From Microbacterium galbinum (lineage in GTDB: Bacteria; Actinomycetota; Actinomycetes; Actinomycetales; Microbacteriaceae): DNA of 64,000 nucleotides. The stretch lies in the NCBI RefSeq assembly GCF_023091225.1, contig NZ_JAHWXM010000002.1, positions 186,001-250,000 of the forward strand, written 5' to 3'. The notes below the pieces were generated by a model. It saw only the letters and a list, made by a program, of their open reading frames with translations. It was not told the DNA's origin and did not search any database. Shown here piece after piece: positions 7,959 through 17,518 of the stretch; position 1 is the stretch's first letter, and every line of letters starts with the position of its first letter. Made by a program: the position numbers and the translations under genes.

Positions 7959-9349
7959 ACACCGCTCTCTCACCCGAGGCCGAGGCCGCACTGCAGGCGA
8001 AGGCTCAGGACCACCTCTGGATGCACTTCACGCGCCAGTCGACCATGGCCACCTCCGGTGTGCCGATCATCGTCAAGGGCGAGGGCCACCGCATCTGGGA
8101 CGCGAAGGGCAAGGAGTACTTCGACGGGCTCGCCGGCCTCTTCGTCGTCAACGCCGGCCACGGGCGGCAGCGTCTCGCCGAGGCCGCGGCGAAGCAGGCA
8201 TCCGAGCTCGCGTTCTTCCCGCTGTGGTCGTACGCGCACCCGGCGGCGATCGAACTCGCCGACCGCCTCGCCGACGAGGCACCCGGCGACCTCAACCGCG
8301 TCTTCTTCTCGACCGGCGGCGGTGAAGCCGTCGAGACCGCGCTCAAACTCGCGAAGCACTACTGGAAGCTGCAGGGCAAGCCCACCAAGCACAAGGTGAT
8401 CTCGCGCTCGGTCGCCTATCACGGCACCCCGCACGGCGCCCTGGCGATCACCGGCATCCCCGCGATGAAGGCGATGTTCGAGCCGGTCGCCCCGGGCGGA
8501 TTCCGGGTGCCGAACACCAACTTCTACCGGGCGGCCGAGATGGGTGCCCCCGCCGACGACCTCGAGGCCTTCGGCCGCTGGGCCGCCGACCGCATCGAGG
8601 AGATGATCCTCTTCGAGGGCGCCGACACCGTCGCCGCGGTCTTCCTCGAGCCGGTGCAGAACTCCGGCGGATGCTTCCCGCCCCCTCCCGGCTACTTCCA
8701 GCGGGTGCGCGAGATCTGCGACCGGCACGACGTGCTGCTCGTCTCGGACGAGGTCATCTGCGCCTTCGGGCGCCTCGGCCACACCTTCGCGTGCACGGGT
8801 CTCGGCTACGAGCCCGACATGATCACCTGCGCGAAGGGCATGACGAGCGGGTACTCGCCGATCGGCGCGACGATCGTCAGCGACCGCATCTACGAGCCGT
8901 TCTCGAAGGGCGACCTGTCGTTCCCTCACGGCTACACGTTCGGCGGTCACCCGGTCTCGGCGGCGGTGGCGCTCGAGAACCTCGCGATCTTCGACGAGGA
9001 GGGACTCAACGCCCGCGTCCGCGAGAACTCGCCGCTGTTCCGCGCCGAGCTCGAGAAGCTGAGCGATCTGCCGATCGTGGGCGATGTGCGCGGCGACGGC
9101 TACTTCTTCGGCATCGAGCTGGTGAAGGACAAGGCGACGCGCGAGACCTTCGACGACGCCGAGTCCGAGCGACTCCTGCGCGGATTCCTCTCTCCCGCGC
9201 TGTTCGAGGCCGGCCTGTACTGCCGCGCCGACGACCGGGGCGACCCCGTGATCCAGCTCGCGCCGCCGCTGACCGTGGGTCCGGCCGAGTTCCGCGAGAT
9301 CGAGCAGATCCTGCGCGACGTGCTCACCCGCGCGCAGGCCGTTCTCTGA
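7955..9349 (+). CDS. Class III PLP-dependent aminotransferase
   Basis: A 464-residue omega-transaminase. The PLP-phosphate region is STGGGEAVETALK, the aspartate pairing with the PLP nitrogen is in LLVSDEVICAFGR, and the Schiff-base lysine is in CAKGMTSGYSPIGA. Members act on beta-alanine, GABA, putrescine or similar omega-amines with pyruvate or 2-oxoglutarate. The downstream CoA-acylating semialdehyde dehydrogenase makes beta-alanine or 3-aminoisobutyrate attractive, and GABA/putrescine is the alternative. Its ATG overlaps the regulator's stop codon. Confidence 0.88.
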   Translation: MNTALSPEAEAALQAKAQDHLWMHFTRQSTMATSGVPIIVKGEGHRIWDAKGKEYFDGLAGLFVVNAGHGRQRLAEAAAKQASELAFFPLWSYAHPAAIELADRLADEAPGDLNRVFFSTGGGEAVETALKLAKHYWKLQGKPTKHKVISRSVAYHGTPHGALAITGIPAMKAMFEPVAPGGFRVPNTNFYRAAEMGAPADDLEAFGRWAADRIEEMILFEGADTVAAVFLEPVQNSGGCFPPPPGYFQRVREICDRHDVLLVSDEVICAFGRLGHTFACTGLGYEPDMITCAKGMTSGYSPIGATIVSDRIYEPFSKGDLSFPHGYTFGGHPVSAAVALENLAIFDEEGLNARVRENSPLFRAELEKLSDLPIVGDVRGDGYFFGIELVKDKATRETFDDAESERLLRGFLSPALFEAGLYCRADDRGDPVIQLAPPLTVGPAEFREIEQILRDVLTRAQAVL

Positions 9350-9391
9350 GCAGCCCCTCTCCCCCTTCCCCTTCACACCCTCAGGAGCACT

Positions 9392-10876
<1,485 letters not shown>

Positions 10877-10892
10877 TCGAGGAGCACGACCG

Positions 10893-12281
10893 ATGACGAA
10901 CTTCACCGACCGCCACGGTGCGGCCCACGCGCTGCCTGCTCCGGATGCCGAGGCGCAGGTGCGCGCCGACGACCGGGGGCACGTCTTCCACTCGTGGAGC
11001 GCACAGGCTCTGATCGATCCTCTGCCCGTCGCCGCCGGCGAGGGATCGACGTTCTGGGACTACGCGGGCAACGCCTACCTCGACTTCTCGAGTCAGCTCG
11101 TGAACCTCAACCTCGGCCACCAGCATCCCGATCTGGTCGCCGCGATCCAGCAGCAGGCCGGCCGGCTCGCGACCATCCAGCCGTCGATGGCGAACGACGT
11201 GCGGGGCGAACTCGCCCGCCTGATCTCCGAAGTCGCGCCCGCGGGCATGCAGAAGGTGTTCTTCACCAACGGCGGCGCCGAGGCCAACGAGTACGCCGTG
11301 CGCATGGCTCGCCAGTTCACCGGGCGCCGCAAGGTGCTCTCGATGTACCGCAGCTACCACGGGTCGACCTCCACGGCGATCTCGCTCACCGGCGACCCGC
11401 GGCGCTGGGCGAACGACGGCGTCGACAACGGCACGGTGCGCTTCTTCGGCCCCTACCTGTACCGGTCGCCCTTCCACGCCGAGACGCCCGAGCAGGAGTC
11501 CGAGCGGGCGCTCGCACACCTCGAGCAGACGATCCAGCTCGAGGGTCCGGCCACGATCGCGGCGATCATCATCGAGACCGTCGTCGGCACCAACGGCGTG
11601 CTCGTGCCGCCGCCCGGGTACCTTCCCGGCGTGCGCGAGCTGTGCGACCGCTATGGCATCGTCTACATCGCCGACGAGGTGATGGTCGGGTTCGGCCGCC
11701 TCGGCGAGTGGTTCGGCATCGACGCGTTCGATGCGACACCCGACCTGATCAGCTTCGCGAAGGGCGTCAACTCCGGCTACGTGCCGTTGGGCGGCGTGGT
11801 GATCTCGGATCGCATCTCCGCGGCGTTCGACGAGATGCCGTTCGCCGGCGGACTCACCTACTCCGGGCATCCGCTCGCGTGCGCGGCGGGCGTCGCCACC
11901 TTCGAGGTGTTCCGTCGCGACGGTATCCTCGAGCGCGTGCGCGATCTGGGCGAGCGCATCGTCGAACCGACCCTGCGCCGCTGGACCGAGACGCATCCGA
12001 GCGTCGGCGAGGTGCGCGGACGCGGTCTCTTCTGGGCGATCGAGCTGGTGCGCGACCGCGCGACCCGCGAACCGCTCGTACCGTTCAATGCGTCCGGAGC
12101 GGATGCCGCGCCGATGGGTGCCTTCGCCGCCGCGGCGAAGAAGGGCGGCGTCTGGCCGTTCGTGCACTTCAACCGCGTGCACGTCGCGCCGCCGCTGATC
12201 ATCTCGGAGGACGACCTGGTGCGCGGACTCGCCGTGATCGATGAGGCGCTGAACGTCGCCGACGAGGCGGCCGCGCGCTGA
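10893..12281 (+). CDS. Second class III PLP-dependent aminotransferase
   Basis: A 462-residue class III aminotransferase distinct from the one at 7955. The conserved features are FTNGGAEANEYAVRMAR (PLP phosphate site), VYIADEVMVGFGR (aspartate) and SFAKGVNSGYVPLGG (Schiff-base lysine). N- and C-terminal sequences (HVFHSWSAQ; VHVAPPLIISEDDL) fit the taurine/omega-amino-acid transaminase group. It starts 16 nt after mmsA behind GAGGAG and is the last gene of the operon, converging with gntR. The amino donor is not identifiable here. Confidence 0.87.
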   Translation: MTNFTDRHGAAHALPAPDAEAQVRADDRGHVFHSWSAQALIDPLPVAAGEGSTFWDYAGNAYLDFSSQLVNLNLGHQHPDLVAAIQQQAGRLATIQPSMANDVRGELARLISEVAPAGMQKVFFTNGGAEANEYAVRMARQFTGRRKVLSMYRSYHGSTSTAISLTGDPRRWANDGVDNGTVRFFGPYLYRSPFHAETPEQESERALAHLEQTIQLEGPATIAAIIIETVVGTNGVLVPPPGYLPGVRELCDRYGIVYIADEVMVGFGRLGEWFGIDAFDATPDLISFAKGVNSGYVPLGGVVISDRISAAFDEMPFAGGLTYSGHPLACAAGVATFEVFRRDGILERVRDLGERIVEPTLRRWTETHPSVGEVRGRGLFWAIELVRDRATREPLVPFNASGADAAPMGAFAAAAKKGGVWPFVHFNRVHVAPPLIISEDDLVRGLAVIDEALNVADEAAAR

Positions 12282-12304
12282 CGGACTGCGCGGCTGCCCG
12301 GGAT

Positions 12305-13033
12305 TCAGATCAGGAACCCGCGCAGCAGCGCCTCGGAACCGGCGAGGTGGTCGCGCATCGCGGCCTCGGCGACGTCGGGCCGACCCGCGAGGATCGCCGT
12401 GACGATGCGCTCGTGCTGCTCTCCCGAGTGCTGAATGTTGCGCGGCAGGAGGGGGAAGGTGTCGAGCCAGGCGTTGACGTCGGCCCGGTTCTCGGCGACG
12501 AGCGCCACGAGTGACGGGACGCCCGCGGCCTCCGCGATCGCCAGGTGCAGCAGCGTGTCGAGACGGCGGTACTCCTCGGGGCCGGCCGGAAGCGCCGATT
12601 CGTGCCGCGCCCACAGATCCGCCCGCGTCGCGGCATCCAGCGTGCGGCTCGCCGCCGCGCGCACGGCGCCGGTCTCGAGCACGCGCCGGAGGCCGAGCAC
12701 GTCGTCGATCTCGGCCGCGGTCACCGCCCCGGCATCCGAGGGTTCCGGCAGCGGATCCGCGACGAACGTGCCGCCGTACCGCCCGCGCTTCGGCACCAGA
12801 TAGCCGGTGTCGGCGAGCTCACGGATCGCGTCACGCACGGTGTCGCGGCTCACCCCGAAGGACGCCGCGAGCTCGCGCTCCGGGGGCAACGACTCCCCCG
12901 GAGCGACGACGCCGAGTCGGATGGTCTGCACGAGGCGAGCGACCGCATCCTCGAGAGCGTTCCCGCGGCGCAGCGGGCGGTAGACCGCCCGGCGCACCTC
13001 GACGAGATCGCCGTCGGAAGGGTGCTCGCTCAT
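12305..13033 (-). CDS. GntR-family (FadR subfamily) transcriptional regulator
   Basis: A 242-residue regulator with an N-terminal winged HTH (residues ~30-90; LPPERELAASFGVSRDTVRD) and a C-terminal all-helical FCD ligand-binding domain with metal-ligand candidates in HLAIAEAAG and the HSGEQHERIV helix. It is the last gene of the minus-strand amine cluster and probably controls it. A CAGGCT hexamer sits 7 nt before the ATG, so it may also have its own leaderless promoter. Confidence 0.9.
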   Translation of the reverse strand: MSEHPSDGDLVEVRRAVYRPLRRGNALEDAVARLVQTIRLGVVAPGESLPPERELAASFGVSRDTVRDAIRELADTGYLVPKRGRYGGTFVADPLPEPSDAGAVTAAEIDDVLGLRRVLETGAVRAAASRTLDAATRADLWARHESALPAGPEEYRRLDTLLHLAIAEAAGVPSLVALVAENRADVNAWLDTFPLLPRNIQHSGEQHERIVTAILAGRPDVAEAAMRDHLAGSEALLRGFLI

Positions 13034-13059
13034 GCTTCTCAGCCTGTCACAGCGACATG

Positions 13060-13103
13060 ATCCCGCTTCACAGCATCCGACATCACCGCATCCCGCTTCA
13101 CAG
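13060..13103. repeat. 14-bp direct repeat upstream of gntR
   Basis: The sequence ATCCCGCTTCACAG occurs at 13060-13073 and again at 13090-13103, exactly 30 bp apart, in the short gap between the SDR stop and the gntR start. The second copy covers the SDR stop codon. It could be a regulator site on one DNA face or a small duplication. Confidence 0.55.
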
Positions 13104-13877
13104 TGGAGTGACGTAGGCGTTGGTGATGCCGCCGTCGACGACGAAGGCGCTGGCGGTGATGAACGACGAGTCGTCGGAGGCGAGGAAGGCGACAGCGGCG
13201 GCGAGTTCGGACGGCTCGGCGAAGCGCCCCATCGGCACATGCACGAGACGCCGCTGCGCGCGCTCGGGGTCCTTCGCGAACAGCTCCTGCAGCAGCGGGG
13301 TGTTCACCGGCCCCGGGCAGAGCGCGTTGACCCGTACGCCCTGCCGGGCGAACTGCACGCCCAGCTCGCGCGACATCGCGAGCACGCCGCCCTTCGACGC
13401 GGTGTAGCTGATCTGCGAGGTCGCCGATCCCAGCAGCGCGACGAACGAGGCGGTGTTGATGATCGATCCGCGGCCCGCCGGCACCATGTGACGCAGAGCC
13501 GCACGGCTGCAGAGGTACACGCTCTTGAGGTTCACGTCCTGCACGCGGTCCCAGGCGGGCAGCTCGGTCGTCTCGATCGAGTCGTCGTCGGCGGGCGAGA
13601 TTCCGGCGTTGTTGAAGGCGATGTCGATGCGCCCGAACTCCGCTGCCACGCCGTCGAACAGCGCGTCGACCTTGGTCTGGTCGGCGACGTCGACCGGGCG
13701 GAACGCCCCGCCGACCTCGGCCGCCGCCTTCTCGCCCGAGGTGGGGTCGACGTCGGCGATGACGACGAACGCCCCCTCGGCGGCGAAGCGCTGGGCGGTG
13801 GCGAAGCCGATGCCGCTCGCTCCACCGGTGATGATGGCGACGCGGTCCTTCAGGCGCTGGGTCAGATCGATGCTCAT
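13098..13877 (-). CDS. Short-chain dehydrogenase/reductase (SDR)
   Basis: A 259-residue classical SDR: cofactor loop TGGASGIG, NNAG at the beta-4 strand, catalytic serine in INTASFVALLG and the YTASK tyrosine-lysine pair. The ADVD after beta-2 suggests NAD rather than NADP. SDRs of this type oxidise secondary or primary alcohols. Between the aldehyde dehydrogenase and gntR, it is a candidate for oxidising the alcohol of a gamma-glutamyl amino alcohol (inference). It could instead reduce a by-product. Confidence 0.88.
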   Translation of the reverse strand: MSIDLTQRLKDRVAIITGGASGIGFATAQRFAAEGAFVVIADVDPTSGEKAAAEVGGAFRPVDVADQTKVDALFDGVAAEFGRIDIAFNNAGISPADDDSIETTELPAWDRVQDVNLKSVYLCSRAALRHMVPAGRGSIINTASFVALLGSATSQISYTASKGGVLAMSRELGVQFARQGVRVNALCPGPVNTPLLQELFAKDPERAQRRLVHVPMGRFAEPSELAAAVAFLASDDSSFITASAFVVDGGITNAYVTPL

Positions 13878-13921
13878 GTGTGTTTCTCCGTTGCAGGTGG
13901 TCGAGGGGATCGGGGTCGCGC

Positions 13922-15277
13922 TCAGTCGGTCGCGAAGAAGACGTTCTTGGTCTCGGTGAAGTGCTCGGCGGCGTCCGGCCCCAGCTCGCGCCCGAGTCCG
14001 GAGGCCTTCATGCCGCCGAAGGGCGTCGCGTAGCGCACCGAGGAGTGCGAGTTCACCGACAGCACGCCGCTCTGCACGCCGCGCGAGACGCGGACGGCGC
14101 GGCCGAGGTTCTCGGTCCAGAGGGAGCCGGCGAGGCCGTAGGCGGTGTCGTTCGCGAGACGGATCGCGTCGGCTTCGTCGTCGAAGGGCATGACCGCGAC
14201 GACCGGACCGAACACCTCCTGCTGGGCGATCCGATCGGCGGGGTCTGCCAGCACCACCGCGGGCGCGAACCAGAACCCATCGCCCTCCGGTGCACTCCCC
14301 CGGAATGCGATCGTCGCGTCGTCGAGGAACCCGGCGACCGTGTCGCGGTGACCGGCGGAGATGAGCGGACCCATGTCGGTGTCGGCACTCGACGGGTCAC
14401 CGACCCGCCACGCCGCGACCGCCGGCTCCAACAGCTCGAGGAACCGGTCGTACACCGAACGCTGCACGAGGAGCCTGCTGCGCGCGCAGCAGTCCTGCCC
14501 CGCGTTGTCGAACACCGATCCCGGGACGGCCGCGGCGGCCTTCTCGAGATCGGCATCCGCGAAGACGATGTTGGCGCTCTTGCCACCGAGTTCGAGGGTG
14601 ACGGGCTTGAGCGCCCGCGCGCAGCCGGCTGCGACCTCGATGCCGACCTCGGTCGACCCCGTGAAGACCACCTTGCGCACGTCCGGATGCTCGACGAGAC
14701 GCTGCCCCACCACGGAGCCCGAACCGGTCACGACCTCGAAGAGTCCCGCGGGCAGCCCCGCTTCGAGCGCGAGCTCGCCCAGACGGATCGCGGTCAGCGG
14801 GGTCAGTTCGGCGGGTTTCAGCACCACCGCGTTGCCCGCGGCGAGCGCCGGAGCGAACGCCCACGCGGCGATCGTCATCGGGAAGTTCCACGGCACGATC
14901 ACCCCGACCACGCCGTAGGGATCGTGGAAGGTGACGTCGAGCCCGCCCGCCACCGGGATCTGCCGGCCCGAGAGTCGTTCGGGGTCGGCGGAGTAGTAGT
15001 TGAGCACCTGGGCGACATGACCCGCCTCCCACCGGGCGGAGCCGATCGGATGCCCGGAGTTGAGCACCTCCAGTTGCGCCAGCTCCTCGGCGGCGCCCTC
15101 GACGGCGCGCGCGAACGCCCGCAGCTCATCGGCGCGCGCGACGGGGGCGAGCGCCGCCCACCGGCGCTGAGCGGACACGGCGCGCGCGATCGCGGCATCC
15201 GTCTCTCCGGCATCGGCGCGGGCGATCTCGCGGATCGCCGCGCCCGTCGACGGGTTGATGACCGTGAACGCGCTCAT
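13922..15277 (-). CDS. NAD(P)-dependent aldehyde dehydrogenase (PuuC/betaine-aldehyde type)
   Basis: A 451-residue aldehyde dehydrogenase with VPWNFPMTIAAW, the general-base glutamate in LELGGKSANIVF and the catalytic cysteine in NAGQDCCARSRL (a double cysteine). The C-terminal GGMKASGLGRE is conserved. Its ATG overlaps the stop of the PuuD-like gene by 4 nt. In the gamma-glutamyl amine pathway the PuuC enzyme oxidises the gamma-glutamyl aldehyde to the acid, which is the role proposed here. At 451 residues it is slightly short for the family (usually ~480-500), the N-terminal arm being reduced. Confidence 0.88.
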   Translation of the reverse strand: MSAFTVINPSTGAAIREIARADAGETDAAIARAVSAQRRWAALAPVARADELRAFARAVEGAAEELAQLEVLNSGHPIGSARWEAGHVAQVLNYYSADPERLSGRQIPVAGGLDVTFHDPYGVVGVIVPWNFPMTIAAWAFAPALAAGNAVVLKPAELTPLTAIRLGELALEAGLPAGLFEVVTGSGSVVGQRLVEHPDVRKVVFTGSTEVGIEVAAGCARALKPVTLELGGKSANIVFADADLEKAAAAVPGSVFDNAGQDCCARSRLLVQRSVYDRFLELLEPAVAAWRVGDPSSADTDMGPLISAGHRDTVAGFLDDATIAFRGSAPEGDGFWFAPAVVLADPADRIAQQEVFGPVVAVMPFDDEADAIRLANDTAYGLAGSLWTENLGRAVRVSRGVQSGVLSVNSHSSVRYATPFGGMKASGLGRELGPDAAEHFTETKNVFFATD

Positions 15278-16026
15278 CGGGCGTCCTCCTTCCGCCGCGC
15301 GGCGAACGCGCGTGCCTGTGTGACGAGATCGGCGAAGAGTCGCCGGTCCTCGGCGTTCTCCTCGGGGTGCCATTGCACGCCGACGATGTGGGCGCCTGCC
15401 GTGTCGACGAAGGCCTGAACGAGGCCGTCATCGGAGTGCGCGGCGGCGACGAGCCCGTCGCCCAACCGGCCGACGCCCTGGTGGTGGTAGCTGTGCACGC
15501 GCATGTCGGTCTCTCCGAGGATCCCGGCGAGCGCCGTATCGACCTCGACCTCGACGTCGTTCTCGGCGAACACGCCGCCGCCGATCCGGTACCTCTCGGT
15601 CCCGAGCGATTCGGGCAGGTGCTGCTGCAGCGTGCCGCCGCGGGCGACGTTCACGAGCTGCAGCCCCCGGCAGATCGCGAGCACCGGGATGCCGCGACGC
15701 TCGGCCGCATGGAACAGCGCGAGCTCCCACGCGTCGCGATCGACCCGCGCGGGGTCGGTGAGCGGATGCCGTTGCTCGCCGTAGAGTTCGGGGGCGACGT
15801 CCGCGCCGCCGGAGAGCACGAGCCCGTCCATTCCCGCGATGGCCGCGTCGGCGGCATCCGGATCCTGCGGCGGCAGCAGCAGCGCGATGCCGCCGGACGA
15901 CGTCACGCTCGTGAGGTACTGCTCGGGCAGGAAGGCCGCCCGCACGTCCCACACCCCCTGCTGCGCGCGCTCCAGGTAGGTCGTGATGCCGATCAGCGGC
16001 GCGGGGTCAGAGGCGCTCGAAACCAC
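15274..16026 (-). CDS. Gamma-glutamyl-GABA hydrolase-like class I glutamine amidotransferase (PuuD-like)
   Basis: A 250-residue class I GATase-fold peptidase of the PuuD type. The nucleophile cysteine is in AICRGLQLVN and the His-Glu pair in GVQWHPEEN. PuuD cleaves the gamma-glutamyl amide of gamma-glutamyl-GABA; relatives cleave other gamma-glutamyl amino acids. The GTG at 16026 overlaps the end of the upstream synthetase by 20 nt, so the two are coupled. Order ligase-hydrolase-dehydrogenase fits attachment and later removal of glutamate. Confidence 0.88.
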   Translation of the reverse strand: MVSSASDPAPLIGITTYLERAQQGVWDVRAAFLPEQYLTSVTSSGGIALLLPPQDPDAADAAIAGMDGLVLSGGADVAPELYGEQRHPLTDPARVDRDAWELALFHAAERRGIPVLAICRGLQLVNVARGGTLQQHLPESLGTERYRIGGGVFAENDVEVEVDTALAGILGETDMRVHSYHHQGVGRLGDGLVAAAHSDDGLVQAFVDTAGAHIVGVQWHPEENAEDRRLFADLVTQARAFAARRKEDAR

Positions 16027-17362
16027 GGATGCGCTCCCAGTCGGTGACGGCCGCGTCGTAGGCCTCGACCTCGATGCGCGCCTGGTTCAGGTAGTGCTCG
16101 ACCACGTCGTCGCCGAACGCCGCCCGAGCGATCGTCGACTCGCGGAAGAGCTGCGCGGCCTCGCGCAGGGTCGTGGGCAGGTGATCGACGCCCGCCTCGT
16201 AGGCGTTGCCGGTGAAGCGCTCGGGCAGCGGCAGCTCGTTCTCGATGCCGTGCAGACCGCCGGCGATGATCGCCGCGATGCCGAGGTAGGGATTCACGTC
16301 TCCGCCCGGCACCCGGTTCTCGACGCGCAGACCCGATCCGGATCCGACGACGCGCAGGGCGCAGGTGCGGTTGTCGATGCCCCACGCGACCCCCGTCGGG
16401 GCGAAGCTGCCCTTGGCGAATCGCTTGTAGGAGTTGATGTTCGGGGCGAACAGCAGGGTGAACTCGCGCAGCGTCGCGAGGATGCCGGCGATCCAGTGCT
16501 CCATGACGGGGCTGAATCCGTGCTCGCCGTCACCGGCCATCACCGGAGCGCCCGACCGATCTCGCAGGGACAGATGGATGTGACAGCTGTTGCCCTCGCG
16601 CTCGTTGAACTTGGCCATGAACGTGAGCGACTGACCGTGCTGTTCGGCGATCTCCTTCGCGCCGTTCTTGTAGATCGCGTGCTGGTCGGCGGTCTCGCGC
16701 ACCTCGGCGTAGCGGAAGGCGATCTCCTGCTGACCGAAGTTGCACTCGCCCTTGACGCCCTCGCAGTAGAGACCTGCGCCGTCCATGCCGTTGCGGATGT
16801 CGCGCAGCAGCGGTTCCATGCGGGTCGATGCGAGCAGGTTGTAATCGACGTTGTAGTCGGTGGCGGGGGTGAGCCCCTCATACTTGCGCGCCCAGGCCTC
16901 GCGATAGGTGTCTTCGAACACGATGAACTCGAGCTCCGTGCCCGAGTACGCGGTCCAGCCGCGTTCGGCGAGCCGGTCGCGCTGACGGTCGAGGATGGCC
17001 CGGGGTGACGGTCCGACCGGCTCGCCGTTCTGCCAGACGAGGTCGGCCATCACGAGCGCCGTCCCCTCGAGCCACGGGATGTTGCGGAGCGTCTCTGCGT
17101 CGGGCCGCAGCACCATGTCACCGTAGCCGCGGTCCCATCCCGACATCGCGTAGCCGTCGACCGTGTTCATGTCGACGTCGACCGACAGCAGGTAGTCGCA
17201 GGCCTCGGCGCCGTGCGACAGGATGTCCTCCTGGAACAGGCGGGCCGAGACGCGTTTGCCGACCAGACGCCCCTGCGCATCGGCGAAGGCCACGATCACG
17301 GTGTCGATCTCGCCGGCGGCGATGCCGGCGTCCAGCTGCTCGATGCTCAGGTTTCCCGACAT
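16007..17362 (-). CDS. Glutamine-synthetase-family gamma-glutamyl-amine ligase (PuuA/GlnA3/GlnA4-like)
   Basis: A 451-residue GS type I-fold enzyme. Metal and substrate motifs are YSGTELEFIVFE, CNFGQQEIAFR, NSCHIHLSLRD and the RVPGGDVNPYL segment. The usual GlnA adenylylation region is absent, as in PuuA-like ligases. PuuA glutamylates putrescine. In Streptomyces, GlnA3 acts on polyamines and GlnA4 on ethanolamine. Which amine is used here cannot be read from the sequence, but the divergent ethanolamine-type permease favours a small amino alcohol. First gene of the minus-strand operon. Confidence 0.87.
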   Translation of the reverse strand: MSGNLSIEQLDAGIAAGEIDTVIVAFADAQGRLVGKRVSARLFQEDILSHGAEACDYLLSVDVDMNTVDGYAMSGWDRGYGDMVLRPDAETLRNIPWLEGTALVMADLVWQNGEPVGPSPRAILDRQRDRLAERGWTAYSGTELEFIVFEDTYREAWARKYEGLTPATDYNVDYNLLASTRMEPLLRDIRNGMDGAGLYCEGVKGECNFGQQEIAFRYAEVRETADQHAIYKNGAKEIAEQHGQSLTFMAKFNEREGNSCHIHLSLRDRSGAPVMAGDGEHGFSPVMEHWIAGILATLREFTLLFAPNINSYKRFAKGSFAPTGVAWGIDNRTCALRVVGSGSGLRVENRVPGGDVNPYLGIAAIIAGGLHGIENELPLPERFTGNAYEAGVDHLPTTLREAAQLFRESTIARAAFGDDVVEHYLNQARIEVEAYDAAVTDWERIRGFERL

Positions 17363-17414
17363 CTGACGCTCCGTTCTCCTGCGGTGAAGCGATCGGCCGA
17401 CCGGCTTCGCCCTC

Positions 17415-17452
17415 AGAGTAGATCACCTCGACGTTTAAAGGTAGACGAAACC
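17415..17452. promoter_or_regulatory. Divergent control region between the gamma-glutamyl-amine ligase and the permease
   Basis: GGT-N7-ACC (17440-17452) is a short palindrome of the kind bound by FadR-type GntR proteins. A minus-strand -10 candidate TACTCT lies at 17415-17420. The 156-nt gap 17363-17518 is the only space for promoters of both units, so the GntR protein encoded at 12305 may act here. The assignment is tentative. Confidence 0.3.
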
Positions 17453-17518
17453 ACCATTGACTGCCACAATCATCCGCAAGGTGCACCCGGCGCCTGCATG
17501 CGAGTGAGCGGAGAACGT

